From Neonectria sp. B-13 (taxonomy: Eukaryota > Ascomycota > Sordariomycetes > Hypocreales > Nectriaceae): a DNA stretch of 64,000 nt. Location of the stretch: contig NOKP01000009.1 in assembly GCA_002682825.1 (NCBI GenBank), positions 682,001 through 746,000 of the forward strand. Reading direction: 5' to 3'. Shown piece after piece: positions 12,200-22,805 of the stretch (positions within the stretch are counted from its first letter, which is position 1; the number at the start of each line of letters is the position of its first letter). A program made the position numbers and the translations under genes. Under the pieces are notes generated by a model. That model worked only from the letters and a program-made list of their open reading frames with translations. It was not told the DNA's origin and made no database searches.

Positions 12200-12490
12200 T
12201 CACTGAGTGGATCCTAAAGAGGAAAGCAGTTACCCTTAGTAGAATCCTAATAGCTCTACTTTTAGTATTAGATTAAACTAATAGCAAGTTATAGAAGAAC
12301 TCTGTATAGAGTTCTTCCAAAATCCCATACAATAGTCCAATAAGTGATAAAATCCATAAAGGAGAAAGAGATAATAAAGCTGATAAGTCGTAGTCTTAGT
12401 CCCTTAAGTAGGTATAGTCAATTGGCGTTGCCCTTGCTAGTATTAAACCCTAAGTGCATAAATCCTCTAATGTAGTATACTCTAAACTAC
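12200..12490 (-). repeat. Partial LTR-type repeat, minus orientation
   Basis: The stretch about 12341-12480 matches about 13416-13560 in the same orientation, sharing AAGTGATAAAAT, AGAAAGAGATAATAA, CCTTTAAGTAGGT-like, CCCTTGCTAG and AAGTGCATAAA. It corresponds to the distal half of the LTR family found at 13330-13725. It is A+T-rich and RIP-worn. It carries no coding capacity. Confidence 0.6.
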
Positions 12491-12650
12491 TCACTCAGTT
12501 TTACCACTAGGGGTAAAAATAAGTAATAGTACAAAGAGTAATAGTGTATCTAAACGGCTTACCTTAGTTATTACTCTCTCTAAGTTTTACTCTTAGGAGT
12601 GAAAATGAGTAATAATAGAAAGACTAAACATTTATCTCAAAGGCTCATCT

Positions 12651-12730
12651 TATCATAGCCCAGGTTGGGACCAGGCGGTTACAACCAGCAGAACCATAAT
12701 ATACCCACCTTTGACTTTACTAATCACAGG
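12651..12730 (+). repeat. LTR 5' end fragment (TATCATAGCCCAGG family)
   Basis: The first 70-80 bp match the 5' ends of the repeats at 13725 (opposite strand), 45548 and 46511: a CATAGCCCAGGTTGGGACC core followed by AGGCGGTTACAACC. The similarity fades after ATCACAGG, so it is a truncated or recombinant LTR. Beyond it (12740-13330) is higher-GC sequence with two open frames of about 100 codons that I do not recognise. Confidence 0.6.
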
Positions 12731-13329
12731 AGGACCGCTACTGTCCCCCTGTTTATCCCATACTCGGTGGACCACATCAGAGATTCGCTTCGGAGGGTCT
12801 ACTCCGCTGTGCCCCAGGGTCCAGAACATAGATCACCAACGATCCCTGATCAGAAAAAGCCGCAACGTGAATCACCAATAATGGCTTCTTTGGGGCAGCT
12901 GAAACGAAAAGCATTGAAAGAGGGTTCCGGCCAATGTCGATGGTACATCCAAGGTACACCTCGTGTCTGTCCCTATCTCCGAGTCCAGGGACATGCGACT
13001 GGCTAGTGATGGCTAACTCGCCCTAATTTGCTCACTGCAAAGCTCGCGAAGAGTCGTTTCTATTCTCACCGACTTATGTCCAAGCATCATGAGTCCACTA
13101 AGTCGGCGTTTGCAAAGCCGCTGACCAGCAAACGATACCTTGCCCTACGGCATGGACAAAGGAGAACTAGGAAGCTCGACAACAGCGACGTCCAACTAGA
13201 GCCAGGTTTCAACCAAAAAATTTCCGTTGAAAGACCAGGTATCCTGGGTGGAACTCATACGATCAAGGTTACGCAGAAGATATCCAGGAATCCGCGAGAC
13301 GATGATTCGAAGGAAAACCCCGATTAGTC

Positions 13330-13725
13330 AAAGATAGTAATGAATGTTGAAATTGATCACAGTAGTAGCCAATGTTACAATAATAAATGAGACAGAAGAA
13401 GGACAGCCCAACAAGTGATAAAATTTGTGAAGAAGAAAGAGATAATAATAGCTAATAAGTGGCTGTCTTAGTCCTTTAAGTAGGTGCGGCCAATTGGAGC
13501 CGCCCTTGCTAGCATTAAACACCAAGTGCATAAAATTCTCCAACACATCATAGTGTTTTGTAAGTAATTATAGTGACTGTATAAGTGATGACAGTGATCA
13601 AAGGCTGGATCATAGTGATTGTCCTGGGGTTGTGTTGTAGTGATCAACCTGTGATAGGAAGGGAAAAGTGGGTACGTTATGGTTCTGTCGGTTGTGACCG
13701 CCTGGTCCCAACTTGGGCTATGATA
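13330..13725 (-). repeat. Solo LTR, minus orientation, abutting the amidohydrolase stop codon
   Basis: Read on the minus strand, this repeat starts with TATCATAGCCCAAGTTGGGA at 13725, the same terminus as the 387-bp LTRs at 45548 and 46511. Its distal end is near 13330. The element begins two bases after the stop codon of the amidohydrolase gene. I could not define a clean 5-bp target-site duplication, so the 3' boundary is approximate. Confidence 0.6.
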
Positions 13726-13726
13726 A

Positions 13727-14006
13727 CTACCGGCTGGGATCGCAGCCTGGCTCATTTGGAGGGATCCCTGGGAGTATGGCGGGATAAACGCCATTAAGGA
13801 GAGCCTCAAACTTGGTGTATGTCTGATTAAGGTCTGCCTCCACACATATTGTTTTTCGAATATCGCCAAAGTCCACCTCCTCGCACAAGCCGGTAGCCAC
13901 TTCTTTAATCGCGTCAGTGGCCACCAGAACCTTTCCACCGAGGATAACGAGTTCAATGTTCTCTTCTGGGGCGTAGATTGCCTGAGCAAATGGATCTGTC
14001 GAATTC

Positions 14007-14039
<33 letters not shown>

Positions 14040-15282
14040 ACAACGATGTCAGCCAGTTTGCCAGGGGCAATAGATCCTAGATGGGCGTCGAAACCCGCAA
14101 TCTTGGCTGCATTGATAGTCATCATCTTCCCTGATTATCCAGTTAGTGACTACCTATATGGAGGGGATTTTGCTGCCACCGAAAGTTAAGAGGGCTGGTG
14201 ATAATTGGACAGAACTTACAAAGCGTTTTGGAATCTAGGAGGTAGTCGTAGCTTTTGTAGGCGGCCGCCAGTGCGCAAACAGCCTCTCTGCCCATAGTGG
14301 CTGACCCCGAAGGCAACCAATCGGTGCCAAGCGAAACAGTGATGCCAGCCTCGAGGAGATAGGTAATATTGAGGGTTTTGCCGTATAAGAAAACGTTGCT
14401 ACGCGGTGACCAGACAACCGTAGCCTTTCGTTTGGCGACGAGGTCCAAGTCCGTCGTTGTTAGGCCCACGGCGTGCTGCAAGACCAGATTGGGCCAAATG
14501 ATATCGGTACTGAGGCCCCCACCACCAGCCATGGCTGTTGTATCAAAGGTCTTGTCGGAGAGACAACGGAACTCGTTCTCGGCCTCCAGGTTGACACCCT
14601 CGCCAACGTGAGCGAATAGTCGAAACTCTTTGGCCGCCGGCTCCGCGTCGAGAGGATCCGAGCCATAGTCGCAATCGCCAAGGCGCATGATACCGACCGC
14701 ATCATCCAGAGGGAAGGTGATGTAGGTATTTGTTGGCGGCAAGAGGTCATCTCCGAGTCCTTCGGCAAAGTCTAGATTCCGAGCGAGACCTATCGCCATA
14801 CTGATGCCAATTAGAGACGTAGTGCCGGAGAAGATGTGGCGCAACTCTGCCCATTTAGCGGCGTCGATTAGACTCCCGTTGACCGGTGCCGGCAGTTCAG
14901 GTTTGCCATTCAAGCCAACGCGCCACTCGTGGCGGTGATCGTAGAGAATGCCATGTGAGTCCAGGGGGCGGACTGTGGAGTAGTCGATGTGCTCGTGCAA
15001 ATTGATAAAGCCTGGCGATATCACGGAGCCAGTGCAGTCAAGCACTGTTGCGTTGATGCCCGGGTGACTCAGCTAGCAGCCCTCGTTAACCCGGACGATA
15101 CGACCCCCCTGGACCAGCACGCTGCCATGTTTGAGGGGCCCATCCGGAGTTAACACGGTGCCTTGAAGAAGTGTACCCCCAGCAGTGTCACCACGTTTCA
15201 GGACTCGGCATGTAGCATTTGCATGTTGCGAGTGTATGGCCACTGCCCAAACGATAGAAATGATACGTTTATATATAAACAT
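13727..15282 (-). pseudogene. Secreted amidohydrolase-superfamily metal-dependent hydrolase, with nonsense codon and poly-G tract
   Basis: A deaminase/chlorohydrolase-like amidohydrolase. The N-terminus (MFIYKRIISIVWAVAIHS) is a signal peptide. The body shows the metal-binding HxH in GFINLHEHIDYS, LFAHVGEG, LQHAVGLT and the distal Asp in LGTDWLPSG; an intron of about 78 nt (about 14128-14206) joins the last exon (TINAAKIAGFDAHLGSIAPG). Two lesions stand out. An in-frame TAG at 15073-15075, about 70 codons in and between VNEGC and LSHPG, has no intron that could remove it, and is what CAG becomes by a CpA-to-TpA change. A run of 31 G on the coding strand (14008-14038) encodes about 10 Gly right after ADIVV, where the family has an ordinary strand; the frame is open on both sides at this length. 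Readthrough or a downstream start cannot be excluded. Confidence 0.8.
14008..14038 (-). repeat. 31-nt homopolymer (C on plus, G on coding strand) inside a coding region
   Basis: An uninterrupted run of 31 C on the plus strand lies within the amidohydrolase reading frame and is read as polyglycine. Runs this long are prone to slippage. A change of one or two bases would shift the last 90 or so codons, and gain or loss of three would change only the number of Gly residues. Confidence 0.95.
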
Positions 15283-16687
15283 GGTTTGGGTTGTAGAAGT
15301 TAAAGGGCTGATAGTGACGTACTATGTGTGTGTGCCGTTTGGGGTGGGAGGACTTTATTGTAGTTTAATATGAGTTAAGTGAATAACAATGAAAGTTGAT
15401 ATCAGCGTTGTTTATAGAGGAATCTGTCAGAAAGCTAGCGTAGCACTCAGAAGCCTTGCATTATCTATGTCCCTGTCCCTCTGGGCTATCTCTGTAGTAT
15501 TCAGGGGATGTCTAGTTCCTTGGCTGCCTTTCTATTCAGGCTATGCCTGATAAAGGTTCAGTGAGCTATCTGTGGACTACGAAAGTGGTTATATGACTAC
15601 CCCATTGATAACTTGTACGTAATCCAATCTAATACCAGTGCTTATTACGTACTATAGATTAAATAATAACAAAGTAATAAAGTCGCTGGGTACAGATATC
15701 ATATCCTTATCTAGCCTTAAAGATGTTAAGTCTAGAATGCGTCACTCTAGAGGTCCATTAGCGGCTTGCTATCTGTGAGTTAGATCAATGGGTAAAGTTG
15801 GAGAAGGTGAGGAAAGTCGATTGGTCAATGCAAAAGTCCGTATGCAGCTCAGTCTTACGTCGAAGGCTACCAGTTCAATCCAAAACCGATGGATCTATGA
15901 TAGCCCCCAATAGCGGGGAAATGAACGTGTTGGTCGTGGGGGTGTCTCACCTTAGGAGAGAACCAGCAAGCCTTACTCTATCTGGTTGCATATCTGGCTA
16001 ATCCAGGGTAAGTCTAGGTAACCACATCCATGTCAAGAGTAGCAGTGGTTCTGGTTCTGGTGGCTTGCAGAGATGGGTCCGGTGGAATCAGTGAACGGTA
16101 AACCAACACAGAAGTGATAGAGCGGTCTGTGAGGGTTAACATTCATGGCTGGTGGAAGACCAACCAACACGTTCTTTCAGCACCGGCCTAGGTCATGTTG
16201 ATAGAGAGACAGCTCACAAGGCTTTGTGCTTGCAGGTCACCGTGTTGATCCTAGCCATACCATCGATGAATGGCGAAGAATCAACAACAAGAGAGAGCTT
16301 AGCATGACACAGAGTATAGCATTATGAAGGCCAGGGCCAACGCAGACTTACAGAATCGACCTCAATGAGACCAATTCGTACTGCGGGGGGCGGCCAAGGG
16401 TGAGTGTCGGCCAATAACCTCCTCGGGATAGTGGTCCGCTGTTCGAGTGTAATTGCCCACACCCGGTCGAGCTCGGCCGAGATTTCAGACTGTTACGGAA
16501 TAACCCGAGATAACGGCTGGACTTCTAAAACACTAGTCCAAAGCTCGGCCCTTAACATCGGCTTACTGCCGTTGTTATGACTAAGTCCAAGCTCGGGCTC
16601 TCGCTATTACTAGTACTACGTGAGTATTACACTATTAATTGTGACAATTCCACTGCCACTTACGCCACATATGAGGAGCTGCCACAA
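15283..16687. other. Gene-free relic region
   Basis: Upstream region of the amidohydrolase, then unique or relic DNA of mixed composition. I see no protein domain. A GAGCTCGG-type motif recurs around 16460-16600 (AGCTCGGCCGAG, AAGCTCGGCCC, AAGCTCGGGC), which may mark an old transposon terminus, but I cannot assign it. Confidence 0.4.
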
Positions 16688-17400
16688 TCACTGATCCACA
16701 ACTAGGAGAGCCTCATCAATGACAGCCAGCCGACGTGCTCCCTCTGCTCCCTCTCCGGTTCCCAGATCTACTCCCAACAGGATACTGCCGCGGAAGGAAT
16801 CACCCTGACCTACGTTTCCTGGGCATCCTGCACCTTCCATGAGCTCACTCTCTTCCTCGGCGTCCCATCTCTGCCGAAACCTGTGGCTCGCTTCAGAGGA
16901 TTTCTGCCTTGGTTCGGTGCCGTCCCTCACGCTCAGAAATACGAACCGGGTTGGTCTTGTTGCGATGCGAAGAGCCGCTTCGTTATTGCTGAGGATTCCG
17001 CCTCCTCTATTGCCTCCCCCCCCTGATCTCTCTTTCACCTTCCCCATCCCAGCACTGGACGGCGCCGAGGGTCGTCTCGAAGAGAGGCCGACCCGGCTGC
17101 TGCTCAAGGGGCTTCGACCATTCCCGGCTTTGATCTCGTTTTCTGCGGCGAAAGACCGCTGCCGGTACTGCCACCGCTATCGAAGGTTGCCCTCGAGGTA
17201 AAACCAAACTCGTCAACGAGAACGACCAAGATGTCCTGTCCGGGTTCAGGCTCCTTCTCAAGCAGTGCGACATTCAACACGCCGATAATACTTCCCCTTC
17301 CGTATACCCACTTTCTGGCAACAAAGCCAACCTCGGCCGAGTTTTTCATCCAGCCGATCCGACTCTTCCATTGTTGTTGATCGTACGGCATGTACGCCAA
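16688..17400 (-). other. Two abutting minus-strand ORFs of unknown nature
   Basis: Open frames at 17104-17400 and 16688-17107 overlap by four bases in different frames. The second is rich in Ser, Gly, Arg and Glu. The local GC content is high compared with the flanks. I recognise no domain and no start in good context; a decayed gene with a frameshift near 17105 is one explanation, a chance high-GC ORF another. Confidence 0.25.
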
Positions 17401-17683
17401 TATGTGGAATGCCTGACCCCCCTTGAAAGGGGGGTCATTGTCACAGGGCGGTGCCAGGTACGTCTAGCATTGGACAAAGCCGCCGCATTTCACCTGGTCT
17501 TCTGACAACGAGCCGGCTTTGAACCTGAAGGTTATTGTGTCAATAGTAAAAGGGAAACCGGGGGGGTTAGTATAAGGTTAAGGGTTAGAGAAATGTTCAA
17601 TAATGATGGGTCAATGATAAGATAGATAGGTAAAAGTTAAGATTGGATTGGATTTATCTACTGTCTCTTTATTTTTACTGTAT

Positions 17684-17716
<33 letters not shown>
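17684..17716 (+). repeat. (CTA)11 trinucleotide microsatellite
   Basis: Eleven perfect CTA units, in an A+T-rich, RIP-looking junction just before the truncated coding relic that starts near 17770. Confidence 0.95.
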
Positions 17717-17767
17717 GGAAAATGCTAAAGCTTAGTATTTAAACCTAGGTTTAAAAACTAAGGTTTG

Positions 17768-18860
17768 AGCTGCCGGCCGATGCTGTCCACTCTGTGTATC
17801 CAGCGCCAGGACATGAGGCAACGCACGACACTCTGCCCCATGTGGTCTTCAACGACCGCATGCTGCCATGGGAGCGAACTGGCAGCGATTATGGCGAGGA
17901 CCACAACCCCGATGACTTCAAATCCAACCGAGTACCGTGGCTTGCTGTCTCGTCTTCTCCGCAGAGGAGCTCCGCCTTGGAGCCGACGAAATACCAGGAA
18001 TCTTGGGGAAAACCAGCATCAACGACTCGGCGACTCAGAAGGAGTCGCTGGCCGTCAAGGTTCCCGTTGTTGATATGCTCAACCTAGACAAAGGCACCGC
18101 AAAGATACCGTTTCATGACACGGAAAAGGCCACCAAGCCAGATACCAATATCATTTTCCCCACTGCAAAGCTCATCAATGGATTTTTCTCTGCCTACACC
18201 GATGAGAATGACCAACGTGCCGCTCTCTTTGGCGGCCTTGACATCTCGCGGCATCGCTTCCTTGCCCACCTGATGCGAATCAACGCGACAGGTATGACCG
18301 AAGTAGATAGAGACGAGCATGCGCAGACGCGTGAGTTCAGCGTTGTTCTTGTAAACTGCGTGGGTCCCCTCGAAGGCGACAAGGCAGTTCAAATGATGGT
18401 CCATGTCGTCTCGCTAAAAGGGCTCGAGTCTATGAGACCATTTCCCATCCTCATCCCCGAAGACCCCGCCGCAACTCCGGTGCGAGTGAGTTTGGTGTCT
18501 ATCTACAGTTGGTCGTATATGTGCCTGCCCCCCGGGTCTCTCAGGGTCACGGAAGCATTCAGGCACATTGCCAGCGATGCGCAGATGCTCCGCCCTCCAG
18601 TCCCATCGGTGCCGGACCCAGATCCAGTCAAGAATCGCATGCTCAAGCCACTTCAAGATGGATATTCACTTGTCCGGTCCCGGACGGCAACGGGAGAAGT
18701 GACGGCGGCGCTGATGCGTGGCCCGCTGTCGTAGTAGCCAAAGCCAGGTTTCACCTTCGCGTCTACAAGCTCACCTCCGTATCCAAATGTCAGGTTGTTG
18801 CAAAAGCGGTCACTTTCAAGACAATCTTACAACAGCAACAACAGCCATAAGCAAGCGTCC
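17768..18860 (+). pseudogene. 5'-truncated, frameshifted remnant of a large uncharacterised fungal protein
   Basis: Coding signal on the plus strand moves between three frames. The first frame (LPHVVFNDRMLPWERTGSD and NRVPWLA) runs to about 17945. A shift then leads to LVFSAEELRLGADEIPG, KYLAH-like RHRFLAHLMRINATGM, EFSVVLVNCVGPL and VHVVSLKGLESM. A last shift near 18735 gives KPGFTFAST and PPYPNVRLLQKRSL. Each junction is a 1-2 bp indel and cannot be an intron. The 5' end is missing and the frame begins at the junction after the CTA repeat. I recall a family of large uncharacterised fungal proteins with this order of phrases but know no function. It may belong with the DUF6603-type locus at the window start; that link is only a guess. 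Confidence 0.55.
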
Positions 18861-18869
18861 AACCATCAA

Positions 18870-19800
18870 CGTTCCAACCACGTCGACCGACACGCCAGTC
18901 TACATCAAGAACGAGGCGCCGACGATGAAGACGGAGGCTGCCAGTGCCAACGAGGAAGCTCAAAATTCTCTCCACATTGATCCCAAAGATGAAGCCAGAG
19001 TTGTCAGAAAGCTTGATCTTTTCTTGACGCCTATTCTCTTCATTGCATATCTATCATACTTCATCGACAGAACAAACATCAGTACGTAGGGTAACCTAGC
19101 CTTCGCCGTACAATAACCGACTTCAGCTTGCAGGTAACGTTAAAGTCGCTGGGATGCCGGAAGCGATTGGCGCCTCGGAGTCGCAAAACTCGACTCCCGT
19201 CTCCATCTTCTTCATCACATATATCATCATCAAAATCCCCCGCGTCATTCTCGCTGAACATGTTTCTCACTCTGGTTTACAAGCGAGATGAGATGGCTAA
19301 GCGGGTATTGTACCTTGTCTCTTGCATAGTTCTGTCTGGTGCTATTGGTGGATTACTTGCTTACGGTCTGCTATAAATTGGCGGTGTCGGAGGATATCCT
19401 GGCCGGAGGTTAATAAAAATCCCCCCCGTACATGGGCGGTGATCAGGCCGACTATCTATTGCTCAGATGGGTTTACATTCTTGAAGGAGCTTTCAGTCTC
19501 GTCTGTGCTTTCAACATCTACTTTGACTTACCAAGCAACGTTCGACAAGCTGATTTCCTCGACGAAAGAGACCGCGAAATCATGGAGATCTGCCACGAAC
19601 AGAGGATGTCGTACATGGGAGATGATGTCTTTTCCTGGGATGAAATTTCTCCCTGTTCTCTTGTATGCTATAAGCTACGACAGACTAGCCGCCAATTACT
19701 TGACTATCCCTGTCTATGTTTTCGGCGTTATCGCATTCTTTATCCTTGCGTTTCTATCTGCCAAGCACCAAAAGTGCGGCCCTGCAAGTCATTGATCCGG
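18870..19800 (+). pseudogene. MFS transporter (ACS family) pseudogene with internal deletion
   Basis: Exon 1 ends in an intact TM1 (LFLTPILFIAYLSYFIDRTNIS), split by an intron from a reading that gives GNVKVAGMPEAIG and FFITYIIIKIPRVILAE. The next recognisable piece is WYKRDEMAKR-like (VYKRDEMAKRVLYLVSC) and GAIGGLLAYGLL, so about 80 codons covering TM3-TM4 are missing. An in-frame TAA at 19374-19376 replaces the Gln of GLLQIGG, a CpA-to-TpA-type change. A 55-nt intron then joins WVYILEGAFSLV, and the remnant YLTIPVYVFGVIAFFILAFLS ends near 19795 with the C-terminal half lost. Distinct from the intact ACS gene at 7701-9452. Confidence 0.75.
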
Positions 19801-20176
19801 TCCATCCAGGCTTTAGCTCCTCTAGCATATTCAGTTCACCTTATTCACCAACTTTCTCAGAGCTATCTTGACCCAAGCATCCCTTACCCATATCATGCCT
19901 ACGTAGGTTATCTCCGGTTCCCCAGACAGACCATCTTTGTTACAGTCATAAACTTGGGGTGGCAGGGACTAAAGAGTCTAAGTGGACTAGCAGTTATTAA
20001 TCTATCCGTAATGGATCACGGGGTTGTCCTCCTGTTCGCCCTGTTTGGTTCGGCATAGATCTCCCAGCTCGTGTCATGCCATGAGGGAGCATTCGAGCAC
20101 GTTCGCCAGAAATGGGAGTCTGACTCGGATCCTGTCGCAACACGCTCCACGCCATCCATCCCTAGCTGCAAATTCG
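19801..20176. other. Relic sequence, nothing recognised
   Basis: Downstream of the transporter pseudogene. No family-like translation is visible in either strand. Confidence 0.35.
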
Positions 20177-20745
20177 TTACGGACGGCCTAGACTAATGCA
20201 CCTCCTTTGATAACACCCTTCACAATGCATGCCATGGTAGTCAAGACGCTGCTTGAAGTCACCATGTAGTGGGCTTGGATAAGGGGTCCATTCAAACCCC
20301 AACTCACACGTCGTCTCGCCGCCCTCAGTGATGCGATTCAATGAAACGTCTTTAAGAGACCGACCCTCAAATCTAGCAAGAAACGTGCTAGCATTGGAGG
20401 TGACTGGCCTTGCCCGTGATGGTGTTGGTATCTTCACGCTGCATGCTGGGTACGATGCTCTCTTGTAGACCGTGCCGTATGTCTCCTTGATAACCTGTGA
20501 TGAGAGCTCCGACTGCTGTTAGATGCACCACGAATTAGATTGTGGGAAAGTCTAGATACCTTGAGATACTTGCACCCATAATGGATCTCGTCATCGGAAC
20601 CATCCTCTCTGGGGTAAGGTTCCTAACTTTCCATAAGAGAAGGAAAGTAATCGTTGATGCGTGGCGATTCCGGCCCGCCAGGGTCGTCCTCACTCTCTGA
20701 ATCTTCACTGTCTGTGTCGCTTTCTAGGTCTCGGAAGATGAATCG
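20177..20745 (-). pseudogene. Uncharacterised coding remnant with acidic segment
   Basis: The minus strand gives an acidic low-complexity segment (LESDTDSEDSESEDDPGG), an in-frame TAG near 20628, then a probable 47-nt intron leading into ETYGTVYKRASYPACSVK and FLARFEGRSLKDVSLNRI. No family is recognised. The stop suggests decay, although a missed intron is possible. Confidence 0.3.
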
Positions 20746-20841
20746 ATAATTTGTTGGTATGTAAGTAGAAATATCTAAATGCTAACAGACCACAAATTCT
20801 CTTTCAAAATTTCACCGGAAGAACATATGTGTCCGTTGCTC

Positions 20842-21801
20842 TTAAGCATAGATCAACGGAATAGTTTCCCCAACGTTGAGCTCAAAGCCCAGGACCGATA
20901 TATTGGCGATTAGTTCTGCTGTGCCCTTGGCGATTTCCTGAGTCAGAGGATCCAGCACTTGCTTGAAGTAGGCCTTGGCGTCTGCGATGATGTCCTCTCG
21001 AGATGGTGCTGAGGCGCGATTGATGCTCTTCTTGCCTCCGTGCAGGGCAGTCAAGGGGAAGAGGCTGAGCCGAGTGGCCAAGTTCTTAATGTATTCGTAC
21101 AGGTCGGCAGAGGTGTCGAACGCCTTGTTGATCCAGCCAATCTTCTCAGCATCACTAGCCGATATGTCCTTGGAGCTTAGAATATACTCCATTGCGAGAC
21201 CCCTACCGATCAAGCCAGGGAGAAACTGGCTGCCACCACCACCTGGGAACAAACCAAGGCCAACTTCTTGCTGGCCGAAAACTGTATCCGTCTTGGTTGC
21301 GAACCGCATATCTAAGGCGACAAGGAGTTCATTACCCGCGCCTCGAGCTCGACCTTCCACAGCACCAATGGTGACCTGGGGTAGGGTCGAGATGTTGTAG
21401 ATGAGCGTTCCAAACGTGTCGGCAAACGCGGCTAGCAATTCAAAGTCAGCACAATATCTTAAGGGACTTGATCAGGTTGAAGAGCGGCAAAGGCACGTAC
21501 GATCAGCTAGACTGGGCATGGTGATGTCCATATGCGCGATGAAGAATCTTGGAACATCACTATTGAAGATGACAACCTTGGTTTCATTGTCCTTTTGCAG
21601 TCGGGACACGAGATCGGTGAGGTCGTCCTGGGTGTCTTGATTCCATAAGTTGACAGGAGAGGACGGGTTGTGAAAGGTGACTTGAAGAATGCTCGAGTTG
21701 AGGGATGTCTTGAGGCCCTTGTACTGTGGGAGGGACAGTGACGTGACAGGAGAGATGAGACTGGCGGCGGAAGCCACGGCGTAAAGCTTGGAGAAGAGCA
21801 T
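20842..21801 (-). CDS. Crotonase-fold enoyl-CoA hydratase/isomerase family protein with signal peptide
   Basis: Two exons. Exon 1 starts at ATG 21801 and encodes a hydrophobic leader (MLFSKLYAVASAASLISP), then PQYKGLKTSLNSSILQVTF, NPSSPVNLW and ETKVVIFNSD. A 63-nt GT-AG intron, about 21428-21490, lies within the LAD/PAFAD junction. Exon 2 has the crotonase oxyanion-hole segment EGRARGAGNELLVALDMRFA and QQEVGLGLFPGGGGSQFLP, and the helix region of acyl-CoA-binding enzymes. The catalytic Glu pair cannot be assigned with certainty. A secretory leader is unusual, since crotonases act on CoA thioesters inside cells; the leader could also be a membrane anchor or organelle signal. The gene looks intact. 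Confidence 0.8.
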
Positions 21802-22805
21802 GATGGCAATGCGTAGTAGAGATAGGACAGAGTGGGTTAGGGTACAAACCGATGAGAGAGAGTGAATTGACTTCCGGGAGATATCATCCTCTTAATATAC
21901 CGTTGCAATGGTGACTTCTGTTAGTGGAATTGGCAACTTGAAATTACATGTGGAGCATGGAGCAGAAGCAGCCGCCGAGACATGGTGACTATGCAAAGAT
22001 TTGGCTGGTGGAAGTTGCCGGATACAAAGTAAAGTTTGATTTGGTTTGTAAGCCAACTCTATCAAAGACGTCTTTGTCAAACTTCCGATGCGGATCGGAC
22101 ATCCCTCGTGGCGGAGATGTGTGGCGGAGATGCGGTAGCGGAGGTACGGCGGAGTTTGCTCTTGCTACTACCAGTCAGGTTTTACGGAGGTAGAAGAGGG
22201 AGCATGCCAAATTAAAGGTGGACAGCCCACTTAGATACACATCAAAGTTCGGCCAACCTAGAGCGTCTAAAGCATCTCATACTCAGGCGGTTCAGGGTCA
22301 TTGTATGGACACAACAAGTTGCAGCTTGATGATGACTTTGCCTTCGGCTTGAGGTAACTACCGTTGACAACTCAATGACTCTTGATTCATTCGACATTCT
22401 TTACTACATTCCATAGCGAACCTGGAGTCAAATGCGAGCCCTCAAAGCCAACATCCTGCCCTGGTTTCTCTGGGTGTGGGCAACTGTTGGAGGGAGATTT
22501 AACTACCAACTGATACTCTCTTTCTAAGAAGTCACAATGTGGCTCTCATGGGGTTTCAGCCGCTTCTCGGCCACTTTGTTTTGGTTCACCTACAAACTGT
22601 TCAGCAGGTTTTGACCTTGACTAGTATACGGAAATTCATTCTAGCAATAGCCTAGCTCTATATCTTTACCAAAGGAAAACGAAAACAAGCCGACATTCTA
22701 CCTGGCCCTATTAGTCTAGAGTTGTAGAATGACATGCGAGACGCGCAATATTATGAGTATAGTTGGGCTCCTGCGACCATCTCCTATTCCCACCACGTCT
22801 TCCAC
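21802..22805. other. Intergenic region with a CGGAG cluster
   Basis: About 1 kb between two minus-strand genes. It contains the crotonase promoter. The only structure I see is the run of CGGAG motifs at 22112-22153. The rest has no coding signal. Confidence 0.5.
22112..22153 (+). promoter_or_regulatory. Four CGGAG motifs in tandem, candidate Zn2Cys6 binding region
   Basis: CGGAG occurs at 22112, 22125, 22139 and 22149, in the same orientation, about 310-350 bp upstream of the crotonase start. CGG triplets are the usual half-sites of fungal zinc cluster regulators. The spacing (13, 14, 10) is irregular, so this is only a candidate. Confidence 0.4.

Noticed and set aside
15795..15900. Possible tRNA gene (CCAGTTCAATCC resembles a T-loop)
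   Set aside because: No matching acceptor stem, D-arm or anticodon stem could be built around it.
17560..17620. Telomere-like TTAGGG words
   Set aside because: Only one or two isolated matches in A+T-rich DNA, no array.
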